Shown here: piece by piece, positions 56,471 to 64,000 of the stretch
Layout of the letters: each line of letters begins with the position of its first letter
Position numbering within the stretch: position 1 is the first letter of the stretch
Assembly: GCF_020360975.1 (NCBI RefSeq)
Contig: NW_025408671.1
Location: forward strand, 1,736,001-1,800,000
Direction: 5' to 3'
Origin: Hirsutella rhossiliensis
Lineage: Eukaryota > Ascomycota > Sordariomycetes > Hypocreales > Ophiocordycipitaceae
DNA length: 64,000 bases
Program-made: the position numbers and the translations under genes
Notes under the pieces: generated by a model
What the model saw: only the letters and a program-made list of their open reading frames with translations
The model's database searches: none
Told to the model about the DNA's origin: nothing

Positions 56471-57159
56471 TGAGTAAATATACGCCGTGTTTGAAACCCC
56501 GAAGCGTTGAGGGCCGCCATCATCGGTAGGTTCGACTAGATGTATGCAAAGGAGGGTTAGCCTCAAGGGGCGTTAACAGGTGAAAGCCTGAAAGGTAGAA
56601 TAAGATGTAAGAGGCAGATTGGTTGGAGCGGAAAGAAGTCGAGATAGACTATATACTTATGAAAACGACAGCGGCCTGCCCTGACAGCAGCAACGGCGGA
56701 CACTCTGACCAGACTAGGCCAAACCCCCTTCGTAGACGTTTACTTCTCCTGAGGACTGCGTCTTGAACTCAATATCTAGGCTGGAAAAGCAACCTTGTTA
56801 GAGCTGCTAGGCAATCAAGCGATGGACTTTTCCTCTGTGTATCAAGGGCTATACGACTCGATGCATTCGTTCGCCCACTTCTTGAGTACATGGCCTGTTC
56901 ATCTATTCTACGGAGTGCAGACGAGCATTATTTTTTCCGTAGCGGAAATCAAAATCAACTTGGTTTAGGGTAGGCTTGTTCTCGGGAACATGCACGTGGT
57001 GTTTTGCTTACGAGAGCAGTGGCACCAGTCAGGTGACGTCGCGCTGTTACTGCGGAGACGCGGACACGTCGGGCATAACCTGTGGACAGGCGCATTGCAT
57101 TGTGCTTTGGCATTCACGGAGTCGTCTTCATCGATTCGGGATCGATGACGCATTAAGCC
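56471..57159. other. Intergenic, nothing recognised
   Basis: About 690 bp downstream of the NLR gene; no gene or repeat supported. Confidence 0.5.
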
Positions 57160-57417
57160 ATGGAGCAAGCGCCAGAGCAGCCCGACTTCTCTCTGGCTGT
57201 CCGCAACTTGGAGTCCTTGACCGAGCAGGCCGCACGCTGTCAGAACCTACCGGCAGTCAATGACGGCCGTCGACTCACACAGGCGCTGGAAGCTATACGC
57301 AACGGCATGCAGGACATGCGGAATGAGATTCGTAATGATATGCGGGACATGCGGAGCGAGGTGCGCGCGGTCGACAGGAAGTTGGACGACCTAGATCGGA
57401 GGGTCACTGCCTCGTAA
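57160..57417 (+). CDS. Small coiled-coil protein
   Basis: Short frame of 85 residues with an ATG at 57160. Residues about 45-82 form an acidic/basic heptad-like helix (NGMQDMRNEIRNDMRDMRSE, then VRAVDRKLDDLDRR), a strong coiled-coil candidate. The N-terminal half (PDFSLAVRNLESLTEQAAR, NDGRRLTQALEAI) resembles a common small fungal family of unknown function. A GTAAGT donor at 57414 just before the stop could lead into a further exon from about 57475 that stays open to 57537, so the C-terminus is uncertain. It lies between the NLR and the protease locus, tail to tail with the latter. Confidence 0.5.
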   Translation: MEQAPEQPDFSLAVRNLESLTEQAARCQNLPAVNDGRRLTQALEAIRNGMQDMRNEIRNDMRDMRSEVRAVDRKLDDLDRRVTAS

Positions 57418-57535
57418 GTCGACGTCTTGTCTCCCTTCACTTAGCGTGGAGACCTTGCCCTGGCCGGGTCTAAGTCTTGAAGTCTTTCATGGCCCAATCG
57501 TCCCAAAGCGACGGGGAAATCAACATCCTCTCTCC

Positions 57536-60502
57536 CTAACGCCTTAGAAGCTCTCCGAGGGTCACGTCTATGACCTCCTTCTCATTCCCAAACAGGTTGT
57601 CCTCGAAGAGGCTCAGCGCAACGTAATTGTAATCATCCCGGCATATGGAGTGCTGGGTCTTTTCGGCGACCTTGAGAAGCACGTCTTTCATCCTCGACTG
57701 GCGCTTTAGTAGATGGGCCGTTTCCGCCAGATGGATTCTTGCATATTGTAGCAGGAACGCGGCGATGCCTACCGCGATAGGCGTTGCGTACGAGGTGCCA
57801 GACTTGCATTGGACGCAGTCTGGGTTTGCATCAATATCGGAAAGCCCAACCGGCCAGGCAGACTGGATGGCTTCGCCTATGGTGGCCAAGTTGGCATCAC
57901 GGGCGAGCGCCGTGGGGCTGAACTTGGACCGGTTTCCATGCGAATCGGTCGAGTGAATGCAGATGACATGCGGATCGCGGGCAGGATACGCCCGGTCCAG
58001 GTTCGCGCCGCTATTCGAAGCGGCCGCAAACATCAAGACGTTCCGTGAATGCGCGTGCAGGAGAGCCTTCTCCAGTTCTCCGTAGCCGTCGATCTTGTTC
58101 GTTGGATACCCAAAGGACATGGAAACGACATCGACGTGCCAGTCATCCACGGCCGTCTTTATAGCCTGCGCCGCAGGTCAGCCGCTGCCTCGGGAAACTC
58201 TGAGGCGAAATACCTCTGCAATTACGGCAGGGGGGCACAGCGCTTTGTCCGCTATCTTGGCGATGTACAATTCCACGTCGGGGGCATAGTCGACGACCAG
58301 ACTCGCGGTGAAGGTTCCATGCCCGTCGCGGTCATGAACCGCCTTTTTGATTTTACTCGTCCAATTGCGCTTGAGCTTGATCTGTCCCGTTTTCAAGGCG
58401 TTGTGCGTCTCATCGACGCCAGAGTCGAGTATCGCAACCTTGACGGGTGACTGGGGAGGATCCTGCAAATAGGGATCAATGTACTTCTTGTAGACGGACC
58501 TGCAGTCGGCTTTCCAGATCAAGTAGCTCTTGAGCCTGCAGGCTACGTTAGGAACCCACGCCGTCGGTGTGCACGAAGTGGCCTTGAGGCCAAGCAATTT
58601 ATCATCTGAGGGGGGCGAAGACAAAGCTAAGATGGACGGAATTGAACCCTTGGGGGAGTAAAACGAAAGAAAGGGGACTAGGTCATTAGGCACGTACTGT
58701 TCGTCGGGGTGAGCTCCAGAAGGCCTCTCATTGTCGTAGAATTTGGCGGCCGTGTATCCAGATGTCGGGGTCAACAGCTGCCCTCGACCTAGCAGAGGAA
58801 GGGCCATCGGAACCAAATTGCAAGCAATGTAAGAGAGGTGCGGCGATTTGGGAGGCGACGCCATTAAATACCGGCATTGATTGAGCAATGTCTCGTCAAC
58901 TAAAGACGTGACCACTTCTCCAACACGATCCTCGGTCTGCTGGATGGTCTGCCCCCACCTGCCGAAATCCACCGTCTCAGCAATTTGATCAAGGTCCTCG
59001 ATGGTGATGAAGTTAAACGCTGTGCATAACTCGTCCTCGAGCGGCCGGACAATCTTTTAATATACCGTGGCTCTTAGCACCTGGTCGTCCAGCGTTTGCC
59101 CCCCTTCATCTTGCCATATCCTGGGGTCCAGGCACCTTTGTATGGCGTAGTAAAATTGGGAGTTCTGGGGAATCTCTCGTTTATATTCGAAAAATACCGA
59201 GGCCACGTCGAGTGAACACGTACAACTGTCTTGCCCTTCGGGAATTTCCATTCCGCGATTACTCGCAAGAACTTGGAACGGAGTTGCAAAGTGTAGTTCC
59301 ATTAACATGACGGCGAAGGTCACCAGAGCTGGGAGCGGGTGCTTGACATCGTCTGGATCCAAGTTGGCCGGGTAAAGCTCATCGGGATCAAGGTGATCTG
59401 GTCCGTCGTCGAAAGGAACGGACCCCGCCCCCGGATCCCGCCGACCGAGGTCGCTCAAGCCAGTGGCAACTTGGCGACCGCTCAGTTGGGCGTGGATAAA
59501 GGGCCTCAGGGGGATCGTGGACGACTGGGTGTAGAAGAACAGAATCTGCGACGAGTCCCACGTAGGCTGGAGCCAGGGAGTCCCGTGCAGATGGAGAAGG
59601 GCGTAGCTCAGCAGCACGGCCAGGATGCGTTTGGTCTTCTCCGTCAATGACCGGGGTTCTTCCCGGATGAAGTGTTGCAGCGGCACCGGGAGCCGCTTCT
59701 TATCGATGCGGAAGCTGCTCCTCTCGGATCGAAGCTTGAGGAGCCGGCCCCTCTCGACCTTTAACTCGAGCCGCTGCGAGGCCATCTTCTGCATCTTGGC
59801 GATCTGCTCGCACAGTATGTTGACCACCATGGGCCTATAGTGCATCTTCTTGGCCATGGGTTGCGCCTGGTCGCCCACGACGAACCGCACCACGCTGTCG
59901 TTGACGATGTGCACATGGGCCTCCTGCAGGTATTGGCCGGAAGCAAGAAACATGGCAAAGCAGTTCCGGTCGTCGAGCTGGGGCTTCCGATACGTGCCGA
60001 GACAGAGGCTGGCACCTAGCTCGTGCGCTGGACGGCACTGGCACTTGGTGGAGGCGGCGAGAGCCTTGAAGAGCGACTGCGCTGTCCTCCAGACGGCATA
60101 CGATGGCTCGGTCCTGCTCTTGTTGAGCGGGGAGCAATCGTCGACAGACAACTGCGCCCCGTCCTCGGGATACCTCGCCACGACATCTTCCTCCCACGCG
60201 GCGAAGGACTCGTCGTAGTCTTGCAGCATGAAAGGCTGCTTGACCCTCAGACAGCGCGTGGCAAAGTCAAGCCTCGCGTCTGCGCTCCCCTGTCGTAGAT
60301 GACCCCAGGCGCGGTTGAGGGCATGCTGCCGCGGGTACGCCTGTGTCGCCTCGGAGTGCGTCGTTGCCCCGGGAGCAATGAGCGACTCGAATATCTGCAA
60401 GACGCGGATGAGGAGGTCGTTTTCCTGGCCCAGCATGAACCTGATGCGGTTGACATGGTCCGAGACGATCCGAAGGGCCAGTAAGGAATCACAGAACCTC
60501 AA
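57536..60502 (-). pseudogene. Subtilisin-like (S8) protease with N-terminal helical domain, in-frame stop
   Basis: The minus reading is 60502 (or ATG 60436)..58214 joined to 58165..57536 by a 48-nt intron (donor GTATTT, branch GGCTGAC, acceptor CAG). One TAA at 59059-59057 interrupts it (VLRATVY-stop-KIVRPLEDEL); both sides continue in the same frame and fit one protein. The N-terminal part (to 59060, about 459 residues from ATG 60436) resembles the helical DUF7580-type domain of fungal NLR-associated proteins (by recollection). The C-terminal S8 domain has an intact triad: Asp 58424-58426 (AILDSGVD), His 58319-58321 (DGHGTFTAS) and Ser 57791-57793 (SGTSYATP), plus the oxyanion Asn (AASNSG). 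Subtilase domains are known effectors of fungal NLR-type proteins. The stop could be a real mutation, readthrough or a sequence error. No signal peptide, so it is expected in the cytosol. Confidence 0.72.
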
Positions 60503-62943
60503 AGTCTACCGCTTCCGCGACGACGATGGGAACGATGCCGAGCCCCTGCTGCAAGAGCTTTATGCCAACTACATCTGCGGACGATTCCCTGGCATCACCG
60601 ACTGCCTCCGCCAGCGCCTCGCTTCCTCCATGGTCCTGCGGCGAAGGAGGATAATGTATAGGAGGTCACGATATGGGGAGAAGCCCATCCGGACCAACAA
60701 GACGGTCTCGCGGCCCAAGGTTGAGCTCCCCGTGTCTCGGCGCCAGGATGCTGTTACGCCAGGGCTGGCCGACGAGGCCTCTGCGCAGAACCTGGCGCCC
60801 CCTCCAAGCATCGTGCACTATGCCGCACCCAGTGCTACGACCTTGGCCGCCGACAACTATCACAAAGTCGCGGCGCCCTCTATCGTTTCAGCCACCGAGA
60901 CGGTTGCCCTCGGCAATCACGGGGAGCTCGTCTTCCCTCGTGCACCAACCGGCCGCGCCCACCGACAGTACAAGCTACTGAGAAGGCGACGGGAAAAGGC
61001 ACATGTGGCATGGCTTCGTTCCTTCCCCGGCCTTGCTCCGTACGCGAGGCATCTCAAACGGCGGTTCTTGGATAGATGGGTTGAAGGAGGCAAACTCTTC
61101 GCAGAGCTCAACTACATGATATCGGAAGAACTCCACTGCAAAATATCGGAAACTAACGCCAAACTCCAGACCGGCCTGGTGTCAGACTGGAACGACTGCC
61201 TCATGGCGGCTGGAGAGATCATCTGCCCCTTCTGCCTCTACGCCTTGCCGAGTCTCTCCGTCAGTGACGACAAGAAATGGAGGTATGTACGTGACCGGCC
61301 CCTCTCGCTCATACATTACACGCATGCTGACGGCGTTGAACTGCCTAGGGCCCATGTTACCAACGACCTCGATGCATACGTGTGCTTATTCGACGAGTGC
61401 GACCGGTCGGATGAGCTCTTCAGCCACTGACGGCCTGTGCGTCTTCCTCAGTGAGGACGAGTACCTGAGCCACATGAGAGAAGCCCACCCGAGCTCTTTC
61501 ACAGAGCCGCAGCTTTGTGTGCTCGCCGAGAGGAAGGTCCAACCCCTGGGGCCCATGTTTGAATCTTACCCGCTCTGCGGCACCGTAGACGCTACGAGGA
61601 ATCTAGAAGATCACATCGTGGGCCACTTGAGGTTTCTCGCGCTGAAATCTCTGCCGTCATTTGAAGTCCAGGGATCAGAGGGCTCCGAGGGGGAGCGAGG
61701 CTCCTCGGCTTCTAGGCCGGAAAGCAGAACCACAATCAACAAGGATCCCGAGAGGCACATCAGGCCGACTTTCGACGATCCCGACAGCATCCCCACCTCG
61801 CATCCTCACCATCCAGGCTCACCAAGCCCTTATACACCGTGGGGAGGATACAGGGAGTACATTGCTCAGCGCGTCGACGGAGCAGCGGCGCAGGACCGAA
61901 GCCATGGGGTGAGCCACGCTGTTGATTTTATGCCGCCAAATAATCTCGTGAGCGAGCAAGGAGAGCAGTTCTTGTGGCACCAGGACCCATCAAGCGACTT
62001 TGTTGACGAATCATTGTTCGATGAGATACAACCAGAGGACCGCATTCGCTTCGAGTGGGGATTTCTCACCGAGGCTGGCGATGGGCAGCTCCAAGACCCC
62101 GAAAATAATGCCATAACTCGATCACTGCTCAAAAGTCGTCGAAAGAACGTGCGAACATCTCTGTCAGTCTTCAAATATCGTCGACAGAAGGTGCCAGCAG
62201 TCTGCCAAGTGAAGACGAATCCAGATATGGGGGAGACCGCCAACAAGGCACATGTAAGTGGAATGGCCTGCCGACCCTTCGCACTTGACATTGGCATGGT
62301 TAACGTTCAATGCTAGTGGTTGGCGGCGCAGGGCTTGACGAGACAGCAGACTCAAGATCTGGAGAATGACAGAGGCGAAGCGGCAACTGTTGACACACAG
62401 CAGCAATCTGAAGGAGGTGAAACTCCCGGCCAGCACATCCAACGTCTCAGGGCCAGGTCGGGCACACCCCCGAAGCAAGGCCAGGACTCTCTCATCGACG
62501 CCTCGCCCGGGTTTCGCCCATGGACACTTTCTCTCAGGCGCAGGTTGTTCCCGCGCCCGATTCCAGACCAGGCCCCCCCCGGTGACGAACGTCCTACAGT
62601 TGGAATCGAGGTGGTGGACCCGCCCCGGTCCAACACGCACGCCCGCCCGTCTTTGACAAGCTCGCGCGACGGCGACCGGGGCTTGGAGGCAAGCCAAGAG
62701 GAGGCAACCCGCCAGCCCCGACTCAAGCGCACGACCCGGTGGTGGCGGAAACTACTGGAGCAGTGGAGACAAGGACATGGAGACGATCCAGGACCTGACG
62801 ACAAGGGAGCGCTTCGCCGAAGGCTCGAAGCCAATGCCGGGGTTGCTAACCCTTCCGCTGTGCCTATGGCCCCGGTGCCAGAGCGCTCTTTTTCGGCATC
62901 TTCTGATGCTGACGCCTGGAGGCTAAGGCGGCGCTTTGGCTGA
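60435..62943 (+). CDS. Fungal C2H2-type zinc-finger protein, NLR-associated family
   Basis: Proposed exons 60435..61282, 61349..61396, 61452..62253 and 62317..62943. The first intron (donor GTATGT) and the last (donor GTAAGT, acceptor CTAG) are strong. The second (61397-61451, donor GTGCGA, branch CTGAC, acceptor CAG) restores the frame but removes the second Cys of the finger C-x4-C. Recognisable parts: GRFPGITDCLRQRL...LRRRRIMYRRSRYGEKP, GEIICPFCLYALPSLSVSDD, AHVTNDLDAYVCLFDEC, EYLSHMREAH, NLEDHIVGHLRFLALKSLP. This order is typical of a large fungal family with C2H2-like fingers often found near NLR genes; function unknown. The start is unclear: similarity begins before 60500 and the upstream part overlaps the protease ORF on the other strand, so a 5' exon may be missing. 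Confidence 0.6.
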
Positions 62944-63495
62944 AGCCGACGCCGATTTTGCTAATCGTCGCCCTGTGTACATGACTCTGGCGCCAGAATG
63001 GTCTCCGGCATCTGATAATACTAAGCCTGCGCAGTTGGCCCGGGACACGCGAAGATGAGCTACATAATGCGTTGCGACTGCTGGACAGGGGATTTGAGAA
63101 GCGTCATACGCTCGATCAGGACGAGATTAACGGAAACGACAGTGGCAGCAACAGCGGAGACGCATACGTGTCGAGACGGGGAGCCAGAAGCCGTCGGCAT
63201 AGGGTACCTTATGACGATAGGTGGGAGTAGCGCTGGACATCGGGGTCGTCAATGCCGCCGGAGATGTAGAGTAACTAATATAGTCTCTACAAGGCCCTGT
63301 ATCAACGTGAACCTTGGCAAAGATGTACCATTGCCTAATCTACTCTGCTGCTGGCTCTATTACTGTCTCTGCTGCTCCTGCCTGTTGCCAGGCATTGTAG
63401 GTAGGTAGGAAAATTGGGCACCCCTGGGTCCGTGTCTCCCCTTATAACACTCTGTACGGCTTACACCGGCAGATTTGCAGGTCCATCACTTACCT
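62944..63495. other. Intergenic, nothing recognised
   Basis: About 550 bp between the stop of the C2H2 gene and the stop of the CHAT gene (convergent). A short GTAGGTAGGTAGG repeat lies at 63398-63410. Confidence 0.5.
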
Positions 63496-64000
63496 TTAAG
63501 CTCCGATATGGATGAAAGGCACCCACTCGTCCACCCTGCCCTGGCCATTCTTCTTGTCCTCCCAGAGGCTGGCAACGGCCCGATGCAAAGCATACGCCAC
63601 AGCAGCGTTGTCGCCAAAGCCTTGTTGGATGTTGTCGGCGAGCATCTTGTAAAACCTCGGAGCAACCTTGCCGGCAATTCTATCGCTTGCCTCCCACAGG
63701 GTCCCGATAACGTGTGGAAAGCCAACGAGGTTAAAGGCACTCGCGACGGCAATCGTCTCGTCGACAATGTCGCTATTCTTGTTCTGCGCCGTTGAGCAAG
63801 CCGAGAGGTAGGCGATTTGCACGTGGTCAAGGGACAAGGAGCCAACGTCGTGAATGGTCAGCCTTCCGTCTCCCAGCTCCAAGCCGCCCGCAGACGGCGT
63901 CGTGGCCTCGGAGACGCCGTGGCAGATAAAGTGGGCAATGTTGGCAGATTTCAACCTGTCCAGCGCTTCCTTTCGAGACGGCGTCAGCAAGACTGAACCC
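63496..64000 (-). CDS. CHAT domain (caspase-like) protein, 5' partial
   Basis: The frame is open to the right window edge, so only the C-terminal about 168 residues are seen. CHAT (caspase HetF-associated with TPR) signatures: ANIAHFICHGVSE with the His codon 63919-63921, and IAYLSACSTAQ with the Cys codon 63796-63798, the presumed catalytic dyad. Then come HVIGTLWEASDRIAGKVAPRF and the usual C-terminal WVPFIHIGA. Such domains are usually preceded by TPR repeats or an NLR core, which would lie outside the window. Family role: clan CD peptidase, known from bacterial and fungal defence or cell-death systems (e.g. cleavage of gasdermin-like partners in some systems). Confidence 0.85.
   Translation of the reverse strand, partial: GSVLLTPSRKEALDRLKSANIAHFICHGVSEATTPSAGGLELGDGRLTIHDVGSLSLDHVQIAYLSACSTAQNKNSDIVDETIAVASAFNLVGFPHVIGTLWEASDRIAGKVAPRFYKMLADNIQQGFGDNAAVAYALHRAVASLWEDKKNGQGRVDEWVPFIHIGA

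Noticed and set aside
57414..57444. 31-nt intron at the end of the small coiled-coil gene
   Set aside because: Too short; a 61-nt version ending at 57474 is possible but without support, so the simple frame is reported.
59041..59110. Intron removing the TAA in the subtilase gene
   Set aside because: Only 12-36-nt or out-of-frame GT-AG pairs, or ones deleting the conserved IVRPLE segment, are available.
63055..63408. Plus-strand frame of 117 codons with an ATG and a hydrophobic, Cys-rich end
   Set aside because: No signal peptide at the start, no known motif and odd composition; more likely chance in intergenic DNA.

Overview
The window reads as nuclear DNA of a filamentous ascomycete, most probably a Sordariomycete and perhaps Hypocreales (inference from protein style, GC-rich coding sequence and many 48-127 nt introns with GTRNGT donors and CTRAC/CTNAC branch sites; no search was run). 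I support 26 protein-coding loci, two of them cut by the window edges and one carrying an in-frame stop, plus one intron-containing tRNA. Most genes are spliced, so the coordinates below come from exon joins I worked out by hand; where the true ATG is unclear I say so.

Region 1 (1-4302) is the 3' part of a NACHT-WD40 NLR-like (STAND) protein. Region 2 (5.9-41.5 kb) is a housekeeping block: THP3-like mRNA factor, VPS36 (ESCRT-II), an ABP1/CENP-B-type DNA-binding protein, ATP19 (ATP synthase subunit k), MTP18, a CUZ1-like AN1 zinc-finger protein, RAD4/XPC, an RNF216-like RBR ubiquitin ligase, DCC1, a BUD3-like RhoGEF, REV7, a repeat-rich secreted protein, PI31, a Kap114/importin-9 karyopherin, tRNA-Cys and an NCS1 nucleobase permease.

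Region 3 (42.9-49.8 kb) is an accessory cluster of secreted proteins: a five-module PAN/Apple-like protein and three small Cys-Pro-rich proteins that share a C-terminal two-cysteine motif (SC-x3-G-x5/6-[FI]-x-x-DGSL-x2-C). One of the three also carries a PAN-like domain, which ties the two groups together. Region 4 starts with a GNAT acetyltransferase (50.7 kb) next to an AT-rich, RIP-like stretch.

Region 5 (52.1-64.0 kb) looks like a fungal immune/allorecognition island: a nucleoside-phosphorylase-NACHT-ankyrin NLR with nearly identical ankyrin repeats, a small coiled-coil protein, a subtilisin-like protease with an N-terminal helical domain interrupted by one in-frame TAA, a divergent C2H2 protein, and the end of a CHAT (caspase-like) protein. 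Phosphorylase, subtilase and CHAT domains are all known effector domains of fungal NLR-type proteins; that they act together here is inference.
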